A stretch of 64,000 bases of DNA, taken from positions 387,043 through 451,042 of the forward strand of contig JAHDCX010000001.1 in NCBI GenBank assembly GCA_020629635.1, given 5' to 3'. The position numbers and the translations under genes are program-made. Position 1 is the stretch's first letter; every line of letters starts with the position of its first letter. Source of the stretch: Acidimicrobiales bacterium. GTDB lineage: Bacteria > Actinomycetota > Acidimicrobiia > Acidimicrobiales > SHLQ01. Shown here one piece after another: positions 8,406 through 15,831 of the stretch. The notes under the pieces were generated by a model, which was not told where the DNA came from, searched no databases, and was given only the letters and a program-made list of their open reading frames with translations.

Positions 8406-9667
8406 TCTTCGCCATCGATCTCAACCCGGTCGACGACGTCATCGACGGAGTCGGCGGACTGATCGGCGGTGCCGCCGAAGCTGCCGGTGAAGCCGTGCTC
8501 GAGCTCATCGTGCAGTTCGTGTTCGGGCTCATCGCCGACGCCGTCGCAGCCGTGACGGGAGCCATCGTCTCTGCGATGGACTCGACTACCGCCGTCGATC
8601 TCAACGGCGGCTTCTTTCCAGCCCTCACCCCGATCCGTCAAACCGTGCTCGGCATGTCCATGACCCTGGTGCTGGCGCTGTTCTTCGCCTCGATCATCCG
8701 CTCGCTCGCCGCCGGCGAACCCGGAGCGATCATTCGCTCGGCACTGGTTGACGTGCCGTCGGCGATGTTGCTGATGGTCCTGTCGGTGACCGTTGCGTGG
8801 ATTCTGGTTCGCATCGTCGACGAGGCCTCGCTCGCTGTGACCGGCGATGTCGGCGCAGCCATGGGGGAGTTCACGGCGTCACTCGTGCTCGTCGAGGCAC
8901 TGACCGGCGCCGGGCTGCTGGGCATCATCTTCGGCCTGTTGTTCGTGATCGGAGCGATCCTCGTGTGGCTCCAGCTGATGGTTCGGGCGGCGTTGATCTA
9001 CATCCTGATCGTGCTCGCCCCGCTTGGCTTCGCCACTCGGGCCCATCCCGGTACTCGCCAGATCGCTCGCCGCACGACCGAGATGGGCATCGCGCTGATC
9101 CTGTCGAAGTTCGGCGTCGCCGTGGCCTTCGGTGTCGGTGCGACGGCGATCGAGTCGAGCAACGGTGTCGTCGAGGGCGACGGTGTCGATCTCACCGGGA
9201 TGATGGCTGGCGTTGCCGTGATGCTGCTGGCGGCGTTCATGCCGTGGTTGATCTGGAAGGTCTTCCCGCTGGTGGAAGCCGCAACTGCCGCCTCGGGAGT
9301 TGAGCGTTCTCCGGTGAAGGCCGCTGTGAGCGCGGCGTCGCTCGGGGTTGCGGCTGGTGTCGGGGTCTCGAAGCTCGCCGGTGGCGGTGCTGCAGCGGGA
9401 GGTGGCTCAACGGGAGGTGGCTTGGCATCGACGATCCCGTCCGCTCCACCGGCCGTGGCCTCTGGCGCCACGGGCGCCGAAGGAGGCGGTCGGCCTTCTG
9501 GGAGCGGTGGTGGCGGAAGTCCTGGGCGGCAGAGTGGGTCGACTGGCTCCGGCGGGGTCGATGCCGTGCCGGTGTCGGGCGGTGGCGTTCCGACGGTGAC
9601 GCTGCCGACCGAACCGTCGAAGCCTGAGCCGAAACCGTTGGGTGCTGACCGAGGCGAGCAGGCATGA
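8402..9667 (+). CDS. Polytopic T4SS channel protein (VirB6/TrbL-like)
   Basis: A 421-residue protein with a GTG start inside the previous stop. It has about six membrane helices (for example LGMSMTLVLALFFASII and LLGIIFGLLFVIGAILVWL) and a central RAALIYILIVLAPLGFATRA segment typical of TrbL/VirB6 proteins. After residue 310 it becomes a low-complexity Gly/Ser/Pro tail, probably cytoplasmic or wall-spanning. It lies between the VirB8-like and SCO6880-like genes and probably forms the inner-membrane channel for DNA transfer. Confidence 0.75.
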   Translation: MIFAIDLNPVDDVIDGVGGLIGGAAEAAGEAVLELIVQFVFGLIADAVAAVTGAIVSAMDSTTAVDLNGGFFPALTPIRQTVLGMSMTLVLALFFASIIRSLAAGEPGAIIRSALVDVPSAMLLMVLSVTVAWILVRIVDEASLAVTGDVGAAMGEFTASLVLVEALTGAGLLGIIFGLLFVIGAILVWLQLMVRAALIYILIVLAPLGFATRAHPGTRQIARRTTEMGIALILSKFGVAVAFGVGATAIESSNGVVEGDGVDLTGMMAGVAVMLLAAFMPWLIWKVFPLVEAATAASGVERSPVKAAVSAASLGVAAGVGVSKLAGGGAAAGGGSTGGGLASTIPSAPPAVASGATGAEGGGRPSGSGGGGSPGRQSGSTGSGGVDAVPVSGGGVPTVTLPTEPSKPEPKPLGADRGEQA

Positions 9668-11163
9668 CGAGCTATTCGGCCAAGCAGTATCGGCTGTCGC
9701 CCGTCGACGGCACGGGCTGGATGTTCGGACTGTCCTTAGTGCAGCTGCTCACGGTCGCCCTCGGTGTTGCGGTCGGGACCCTCGTGATGGTCACCGTCAA
9801 CGTCCTCGCTGGTTGCGCCGTGATGGCACTCTTGGTCAGCCTCGGCGCAGCACGAATCGGCGGAACCTCGCTGTTGGAGTCGATCCCGCTAGGTCTCAGA
9901 TTCGCCCGCTCACGAGTCGGAACGGAGGCGGTCTGGTTTCAGCCCGTCCCGTTGCTCGGAGGCGACGCTGACGAACCCGCTCCGCCTGCGCTCGCTGGGC
10001 AGGAGCTCCTCGTCGTCGACGCGGCTCAAGTCGGCTTCGGCGCGCCCGGCACCCAGGTGGCCGTGTCGCACGATCGAGAGGGCGACCTCGTTGCTGCATC
10101 GATCCGAGTGTCGGGCCGCCAGTTCGGTCTACTCGAGCGAGCCGAACAGGACTGGCTGATCGAGGCGTGGGGCAATGCGATCGGTTCGTTCGTGAGCGAG
10201 CGCAATCCGGTAGTGAGTGTCCGCTGGTCGCAGTGGGCTGCTCCGGCCGGGCTTGATGAGCATCGCAACTGGGTCGGCGAGCATCTTGCTGGTGAACCGT
10301 TGACCGAGGTGCGGGCTGCCTACGAAGCCTTGCTGCGGGAGGCCGGAAGCCAAGCGACTCGACATGAAGTGCTGGTGACGGTCACGGTGGCCATCGGGAA
10401 GGTGCGCCGTCGACGAAGTGAAACCGATCGTGTGTCCAACGCGGCCGAGTCGTTGCTCGGCGAGATGCGCCTCTTCGCTCAACGCCTCGAAGGAGCCGGG
10501 CTCGTTGTGTCCGGAGTCTTGAGCCCGTCGGAGTGGGCGCGGGCGATGCGCCTTCGGCTCGACCCGTCGTCTCGGCTCGTCCTTGATGGGCGCCTTCGTA
10601 GTCTCGGCGACACGGCGGGGGCAGCGAACCCGGCGAGCGCTGGCCCGAGCGTGGCTGTCACAGAGTGGAACGCATGGCACACGGACGGCTCGTGGCATCG
10701 AGCGCTACTCGTCACCGAGTGGCCCCGGATCGACGTCGAAGCGACCTGGTTGTCCGACCTTATGCTCTACGCCGGCAGCGTCCGCACGATGGCTGTCATC
10801 CTCGAACCCGTTGCGCGTTCGAAGAGCCAGCGCTCGATCGTCCGTGACGCAGCCAAGATTGAGTCCGATGCAGCGCATCGAGCCGAGAAGGGCTTCCGGG
10901 TCGGAGCGAAGCATCGGCGGGCCAAGCAGGCCGTCGAGGAACGAGAGGAGGAGCTCGTCGCCGGCTACGGCGAGTTCGTGTACGCCGGCCTGTTGTGCGT
11001 GACGGCGCCGACGCTCCAGGAACTCGACGAGGCGACCGACGAAGTCGCTCAGGTCGCCGCGTCGCTCGGCGTCGAGGTGCGCCCGCTTCACGGTCGTCAC
11101 GACCTCGCGCTGGTGGCAACGCTCCCGGTGGCTCGCGGCGTTGTTCCGAAGGAGTGGGTGTGA
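9664..11163 (+). CDS. SCO6880-like T4SS protein (PrgI/VirB4-N-terminal-like)
   Basis: A 499-residue protein with two N-terminal membrane helices (VQLLTVALGVAVGTLVMV and NVLAGCAVMALLVSLGAA), as in the PrgI-like start of SCO6880-family proteins from actinobacterial plasmids. A long soluble region follows that resembles the ATPase-poor N-terminal half of VirB4 proteins. No Walker motif is present. The next gene carries the ATPase, so the two together may replace one full-length VirB4. It overlaps both neighbours by 4 bases. Confidence 0.8.
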   Translation: MTSYSAKQYRLSPVDGTGWMFGLSLVQLLTVALGVAVGTLVMVTVNVLAGCAVMALLVSLGAARIGGTSLLESIPLGLRFARSRVGTEAVWFQPVPLLGGDADEPAPPALAGQELLVVDAAQVGFGAPGTQVAVSHDREGDLVAASIRVSGRQFGLLERAEQDWLIEAWGNAIGSFVSERNPVVSVRWSQWAAPAGLDEHRNWVGEHLAGEPLTEVRAAYEALLREAGSQATRHEVLVTVTVAIGKVRRRRSETDRVSNAAESLLGEMRLFAQRLEGAGLVVSGVLSPSEWARAMRLRLDPSSRLVLDGRLRSLGDTAGAANPASAGPSVAVTEWNAWHTDGSWHRALLVTEWPRIDVEATWLSDLMLYAGSVRTMAVILEPVARSKSQRSIVRDAAKIESDAAHRAEKGFRVGAKHRRAKQAVEEREEELVAGYGEFVYAGLLCVTAPTLQELDEATDEVAQVAASLGVEVRPLHGRHDLALVATLPVARGVVPKEWV

Positions 11164-12488
11164 GCACGTCGACAGGCTCGAAGCCGAGGCTGCTTCGGCG
11201 GCGCCCCGGGCTTCGCATCCGACGCCACCGGGCAACGAACGCCCACGTGTCGGCGCTCTATCCGTTCCACTCCGGCACCGGGCTGGGTCCCAGAGGCGTG
11301 TACATCGGTGAAGACGTCTCCGCGGGTGGATCGGCGTGGTGCTATGACCCGTTCCAGCTCTACACCGACGGCGTCATCACGTCGCCGAACATCCTCGTGC
11401 TCGGCATGGTCGGGTCGGGCAAGTCCTCGGCGGTCAAGACCCTGCTGTACAGGTCGATCGGGTTGCTCGGTTCGCCGGGAGGCCGTCCTCGCTGGTGCGC
11501 GATCCTCGATCCGAAGGGCGAGTACGGCCCGCTCGCTGACGTGCTCGGCCTCACCCGGGTTCGTCTCTCGCCGGGTGGGCCGACGCGCCTGAACCCGCTC
11601 GACGCTGGCCCCCACATCGCCGATCGCGACGAGCTCCGCACGCGACGCACGCAGATGGTCGCCGCATTGGCGGCCTCGGTCCTGCACCGCGAACTCTCGC
11701 CGCTCGAGGAGGCGGCCCTCGGATGGGTGATGGAGACGATCTCCGAGGCCACTGACGCAGCACCGACGTTGACCGACGTCGTCGACCTCCTCGTCACGCC
11801 GACATCTGGAATGTGCGAACGAGCCCAAGTCGACACGCCTCGACACCTCGCCCGGGATGTGATGGACCTCCGATATGGCATCGGGAAGCTTCTCGACGGC
11901 CAGCTGCGAGGCATGTTCGATGGACCGTCGACCGTGCACCTCGACTGGTCGGGCAGGGGCGTGGTCATCGACCTCTCTGCCGTCCACCAAGACACCGCTG
12001 CCCTCACCGCAGTCATGATCGCCGCCACCGGCTGGCTCCAATCGCTGCTCGCGGCGCCAGAGTCGGCTGGCGTGCCTCGTCGAGTCCAGGTGCTCGAAGA
12101 GATCTGGGCGCTGCTCGGAAGCGAGCGAGTGGCGAAGTACTACCAGTCGTGCCAGAAGCTGGCCCGCTCTTACGGCGTCGCCAACATCTCCGTCGCCCAC
12201 CGGATCGCCGACCTGCGAGCTCAGTCAGACGACGGGACCTCGGCGGCCAAGGTCTCGATGGGCATCCTCGCCGACACCCAGACCCAGATCCTGTTCCGGC
12301 AGTCTTCCGACCAGATCCCCGAGGCCACGCAGATGCTCGGGCTCACGAGCCACGAAGCGCAGCTGCTCCCGAAGCTCGCCCGAGGCCGATCGCTGTGGCG
12401 AGTCGGCGATCACGTCGCTGTCGTCCAACACCGCATCGGCTCCGCCGAGTGGTCAATCTGCGACACCGACCAGAGGTTGAACCTGTGA
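11160..12488 (+). CDS. VirB4/TraC-like conjugation ATPase
   Basis: A 442-residue ATPase that powers T4SS assembly and transfer. The GTG at 11160 is chosen because it follows GAAGGAG and forms a GTGA overlap with the previous stop. Walker A is GMVGSGKSSAVK (about residue 81), Walker B lies in VVIDLSAV, and VQVLEEIWALL plus SVAHRIADL resemble VirB4/FtsK-like sensor regions. It is shorter than a full VirB4 because the N-terminal region seems to be carried by the upstream protein. Confidence 0.9.
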   Translation: MSTSTGSKPRLLRRRPGLRIRRHRATNAHVSALYPFHSGTGLGPRGVYIGEDVSAGGSAWCYDPFQLYTDGVITSPNILVLGMVGSGKSSAVKTLLYRSIGLLGSPGGRPRWCAILDPKGEYGPLADVLGLTRVRLSPGGPTRLNPLDAGPHIADRDELRTRRTQMVAALAASVLHRELSPLEEAALGWVMETISEATDAAPTLTDVVDLLVTPTSGMCERAQVDTPRHLARDVMDLRYGIGKLLDGQLRGMFDGPSTVHLDWSGRGVVIDLSAVHQDTAALTAVMIAATGWLQSLLAAPESAGVPRRVQVLEEIWALLGSERVAKYYQSCQKLARSYGVANISVAHRIADLRAQSDDGTSAAKVSMGILADTQTQILFRQSSDQIPEATQMLGLTSHEAQLLPKLARGRSLWRVGDHVAVVQHRIGSAEWSICDTDQRLNL

Positions 12489-12820
12489 GCGAACTCCCCG
12501 AACGACTGCCATCACGCCCGCTGCGAAACTGGTTCCTCGCATGGCACATCCACACCGGCGATGCTGCCGACGTCATCGCCAAGGGCTTCGATCTCGATCC
12601 AGCGATGGTCGCAGATCTCCTGGCTGGCGAAGTCCCGCTGATGATCCCAGCGGCAGAAGCGATCGAAATCTGCCATCGGATCGCGGCCGATCCCAGCTGC
12701 TTCTGGGGTCGCCACAGATCTCGGTTTGTCGACGACGCAATCGTGCGGGCGGTATCTGCTGATATTCCGGAGTTGCTGCTGAGGGCTCTTGGAGTGGAGT
12801 GCGGTCTCGATAGAAGCTGA
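12485..12820 (+). CDS. Small helix-turn-helix-like protein
   Basis: A 111-residue protein starting with a GTG inside the ATPase stop. Its middle (GFDLDPAMVADLLAGEVPLM) has the spacing of an XRE/HigA-type helix-turn-helix, followed by AIEICHRIAADPSCFWGRH. It is the last gene of the tightly overlapped T4SS operon and may repress it. The DNA-binding role is inferred; no toxin partner is adjacent. Confidence 0.6.
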   Translation: MSELPERLPSRPLRNWFLAWHIHTGDAADVIAKGFDLDPAMVADLLAGEVPLMIPAAEAIEICHRIAADPSCFWGRHRSRFVDDAIVRAVSADIPELLLRALGVECGLDRS

Positions 12821-12868
12821 TGATCACCGTACCCCGATGGCGACATGTGGCCCGCCTAAGTTGTTGGG

Positions 12869-13849
12869 ATGCGCATACTCACTATCTCGCTTGATCTCGG
12901 CCCTTCGGCTTCCCCAGAAGGGTTAGAGGCAGCGGTTCGTGCGGTGCGAGTGGCGACAAACGTCGGTACGTCAGCTGAACGAAATCGAGTGCGGAGAGAG
13001 GCCGAAGGGCTGATGAAGTGGCCCACCGACTCCGATCTGTCGTCAGCGCTCGAACGCTTGGCGCAGGGCAGCGAAGAGAGTGCGCAGTACCAGGCCCGAC
13101 GCCTGCTCGAGGCGCGCCAGCGACTTCGTGAAGATGCGCCGAGGTTCCCGCCTGATTTCTGGTTCGAGTACTGGTACGAATCTCAGAAAGGACGGGGCCG
13201 CGCCGCGAAGTGGCTCGAAGGCACGGGGTACGAGCGAGCACTGGCGAGCGGCCTGCCGGCTCCCTTGTTGTCGGCAGGAGCGTTCAACCTCGATGATCTC
13301 AACCCAGGGCTGTACCGGGCTTTGGTAGCCGACTACATCTCGCAGCACTTGAGTGATGAACCGATAGTCGTTCGTGAGCTCACGTATCGAAATCCGTTCG
13401 GCGAGGAGCTTGCCGCTGTCGACGCGGCAGCGGGTGCGCTCGAGAAGACGGCCGGAGTCATCGAGACGTCGGCGACGTTGGGTTCTCGTAGACGTTTGAA
13501 GAAGGTCGAGGCTGATGTCGCCGAAGCCACCCTTGATGATCAGGTTGAACGGTCAAGCATCGACGTCGAGTCCAGGCGCGAGGACCTGCGCCGCCAGCAA
13601 ATCGAGAACGAGATCGCGGAACAGGAGCTCCTCGCCAAACGGATCGCGAACGCACGAGAGATGGAGGCGTTAGGTCTTGATCGTCGGCGGAACGCTCTCA
13701 TCGACCACTTCTTCGATTCGGGTCAGCTGGATGAGGCGGAGGCAATTGCATCGCTAGACGAGGGCGACGCGAATGCACTTTTGACGTTTGCTGCCAATCA
13801 GCCGCAACTAGAGCAACGCTATGAGTCAGATGATGACCGGGGCCAGTAG
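12869..13849 (+). CDS. Coiled-coil protein of unknown function
   Basis: A 326-residue protein of no recognised family. The N-terminal 190 residues contain PPDFWFEYWYESQKGRG and an NPFGEELAAVDA segment. Residues of about 195-290 form a long charged coiled coil (VESRREDLRRQQIENEIAEQ). The C-terminal end is acidic. It follows the T4SS operon after 48 bases and overlaps the convergent GIY-YIG gene by 31 bases at the 3' ends. NPFG-then-coiled-coil proteins sometimes attach to membranes, but no membrane segment is visible. Confidence 0.65.
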   Translation: MRILTISLDLGPSASPEGLEAAVRAVRVATNVGTSAERNRVRREAEGLMKWPTDSDLSSALERLAQGSEESAQYQARRLLEARQRLREDAPRFPPDFWFEYWYESQKGRGRAAKWLEGTGYERALASGLPAPLLSAGAFNLDDLNPGLYRALVADYISQHLSDEPIVVRELTYRNPFGEELAAVDAAAGALEKTAGVIETSATLGSRRRLKKVEADVAEATLDDQVERSSIDVESRREDLRRQQIENEIAEQELLAKRIANAREMEALGLDRRRNALIDHFFDSGQLDEAEAIASLDEGDANALLTFAANQPQLEQRYESDDDRGQ

Positions 13850-14604
13850 CTGATGGGATTCTGTGCAGCGGCAGTGAACTCCACCCGGCGGCCGAACTCC
13901 CCGACCCAGGTATCGACGACGCCGTGGTCCTCGACGGCCATCGCTCCGAACGCACGCCTTCCGTCTTCTCGGGTTGTCCAGTCGCCGATTCGTAGGACGC
14001 CACGGGTGATGCCTTCGTGGACTGCAACTGCGTACTCGATGCCTCTGCGCTGAACGCTCGCCTCGCTGACCTTCCACCAAGCTCGGGTTGAGTTAAAAAG
14101 GTCGACCTGGGACATGTCGGGCCGGTAGCCGTTTCCTCGTCTCCAGACACCGGGCTCGATTTCTTCGGGGAGGTCTCGCCACTTGCTCAGGCGAATGAGC
14201 AGCGCTGGCGGCGCATCGTCTGCGACAGAGTCAGCGCCGTACCGGACGAGGTACTCCGAAAGGGTGTCGCGGCTGCCGTCGATGCCGTGGCCGGCGACCT
14301 TGTTCGTGAGGTCCGCAAGGCAGTCGATGAGCGAAGCCTCGACGAGAAGTGCTTCCGGTTCGGAGAGGCCGTGACGCACTATGTCGAGCTGCGGTTCGAC
14401 GCCGGCCTTTCGGATTTCCTGGATGCGATCAGTCTTCGCGGATGTGCTTCGGTCGCCAGCCAGGTCAGCCTCCCTGCCATGGTGCAACAGTCGTTCGCCG
14501 GTGCCCTTGCCGACGTAGAAGATCTGGTCGTTGCGGGGGTCCACGAGTACGTAGACGTAGAACGGCCCGAGTCGCTCCGTTACTTCGATGGGCAGACCGG
14601 CCAT
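13819..14604 (-). CDS. GIY-YIG nuclease (LEM-3-like)
   Basis: A 261-residue protein. The start ATG at 14604 places the GIY-YIG domain at the N-terminus: FYVYVLVDPRNDQIFYVGKG holds both the first (YVYVL) and second (FYVGKGTG) motifs, with Arg and Glu candidates downstream (GTGERLLHHG, EALLVEASLI). This arrangement resembles the LEM-3-like branch of the family. The C-terminal half (from about 140) is an unrecognised domain, possibly for target binding. GIY-YIG enzymes cut DNA by a single metal-ion mechanism. In a conjugative element it could act in repair, defence or homing. Confidence 0.85.
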   Translation of the reverse strand: MAGLPIEVTERLGPFYVYVLVDPRNDQIFYVGKGTGERLLHHGREADLAGDRSTSAKTDRIQEIRKAGVEPQLDIVRHGLSEPEALLVEASLIDCLADLTNKVAGHGIDGSRDTLSEYLVRYGADSVADDAPPALLIRLSKWRDLPEEIEPGVWRRGNGYRPDMSQVDLFNSTRAWWKVSEASVQRRGIEYAVAVHEGITRGVLRIGDWTTREDGRRAFGAMAVEDHGVVDTWVGEFGRRVEFTAAAQNPISYWPRSSSDS

Positions 14605-14669
14605 CAGTCCCAATCGGCGGTCGGCGGTCGGAGGTAAGACGGGTGAGGAAGAGGGCCGTTGGCGCCCGG

Positions 14670-14909
14670 TCAGAGTCCTGCTCGGCTGAGTTGATCGGCG
14701 TACACCGTCACGATCGTTCGGCCGTGGCGGTACTCGTCGGGGCCCCACTGGTCGATGGGGAGGCGAGCGAGCCAATGGCCGTAGGCGACGTGGTCGGCGG
14801 CGAAGCCGAGACCGTCTCGTTTGACGGCGCCGTCACAAACGGACGCGAGGTAGCGAACGGCGTCAGGAATGACCGTGTTCGGTGTCTGTGGTGAGCGTCG
14901 TCGGAACAT
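14670..14909 (-). CDS. Small hypothetical protein
   Basis: A 79-residue protein starting MFRRRSPQTPNTVIPDAVRY; the frame stays open upstream but enters the repeat array, so the ATG at 14909 is preferred. It contains GYGHWLARLPI-like and YRHGRTIVTVYADQL segments and no membrane helix. It is divergent from the HTH gene at 15085 and shares the repeat-bearing intergenic region with it. Confidence 0.5.
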   Translation of the reverse strand: MFRRRSPQTPNTVIPDAVRYLASVCDGAVKRDGLGFAADHVAYGHWLARLPIDQWGPDEYRHGRTIVTVYADQLSRAGL

Positions 14910-14948
14910 CGGGCTGAGACCTCCATTCGGTTGCCGCGAATCGTGACA

Positions 14949-15066
14949 GGGAGGTGGGACACACCGAACGGGTGGTGACCGGGAGGTGGATTTGGCCCGG
15001 AAACAGGGGAATTTCTCGATTGGGAGGTGGATCGGGAGGTGAAACGGGAGTTGGGCACGGAGGTGG
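14949..15066 (+). repeat. GGGAGGTGG iteron array with 12-bp tandem core
   Basis: Copies of GGGAGGTGG or close variants begin at 14949, 14981, 15022, 15034, 15046 (GGGAGTTGG) and 15058 (CGGAGGTGG). The last four are spaced exactly 12 bp apart. They fill the intergenic space between two divergent genes in the middle of the conjugative module, so they could be an operator, an oriT-associated binding array or a replication iteron set. Confidence 0.75.
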
Positions 15067-15084
15067 CTCCTTGACCGTTCGTCC

Positions 15085-15831
15085 ATGAACCAAACACAAC
15101 GAATTCTCGACGCCCTCGACCACGAGTGGGACCAGCTCACGGCCGGTCCTTCGACCCGCCGTCACCTTCGTCGGTGGCAGGAACGGCAGCCCAATCTGCG
15201 AGGAGCCAGGGGCCTCCTTGAGCTCCGTTCTCAGATCGAGTCGTCGTCGCTCGAAGAGTCCTCGGAGATGGTCTGGGCGCTGCTCGCGATCGCCGCTGAG
15301 GAGCATCTGGCTGATCGGCTTCTGCTGCAGGTCATCGTCCCCGGTCTCGCCGGAGAGGCACGGTGGTTGATGAGCTGGGCCCGTCGAGTCGAACCGGACC
15401 TGATCGGCAACGGCGACATCGACCAGATGCTCGCTCTGGCCGGGATCGAGGCGATCCGGCATGCCCATGGCCATCGTCGCGCCTATCCCATCTGCTCGAT
15501 CCTGCGACGCACCCACCGGCTGCTCACCAAGGAGACTCGTGAGATCGAGGCGTGGCACTCCAAGACCGTGCTCGACGAGATCGAGCCAGCGCCGACGGTG
15601 ACTTCCGACCCAGCCGCTCGACCCGGTCAGATGCTCCTCGATCTCCTCTCGGAAGCGACCGAAGCCGGCGCGGTCAGCCGCAGCGACGCGGACCTGATCT
15701 GGATGATCGACGTCGCCGGGTTCTCGAGCGCAGAGCTCGCACCGTCGCTCGGCATCGCGCCTCGGTCGGTAGCTCAGCGACGGCTCCGAGCCGAAGGCCG
15801 CCTGTCCAAGATGGTGGGAGAAGCGGCATGA
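15085..15831 (+). CDS. HTH regulator with sigma-region-4-like C-terminus
   Basis: A 248-residue, mostly helical protein. Its C-terminal part (ADLIWMIDVAGFSSAELAPS followed by GIAPRSVAQRRLRAEGRL) has the helix-turn-helix pattern of sigma-70 region 4. The central SILRRTHRLLTKETREIEAW is basic. It starts 19 bases after the 12-bp repeat array and overlaps the coupling-protein start by ATGA. It may control transfer genes through those repeats; this is inference. Confidence 0.6.
   Translation: MNQTQRILDALDHEWDQLTAGPSTRRHLRRWQERQPNLRGARGLLELRSQIESSSLEESSEMVWALLAIAAEEHLADRLLLQVIVPGLAGEARWLMSWARRVEPDLIGNGDIDQMLALAGIEAIRHAHGHRRAYPICSILRRTHRLLTKETREIEAWHSKTVLDEIEPAPTVTSDPAARPGQMLLDLLSEATEAGAVSRSDADLIWMIDVAGFSSAELAPSLGIAPRSVAQRRLRAEGRLSKMVGEAA

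Noticed and set aside
9397-9420. Two GGGAGGTGG words as regulatory sites
   Set aside because: They lie in the glycine-rich tail of the VirB6-like protein, where Gly codons alone give such words. They are kept only as part of the distribution, not as a feature.
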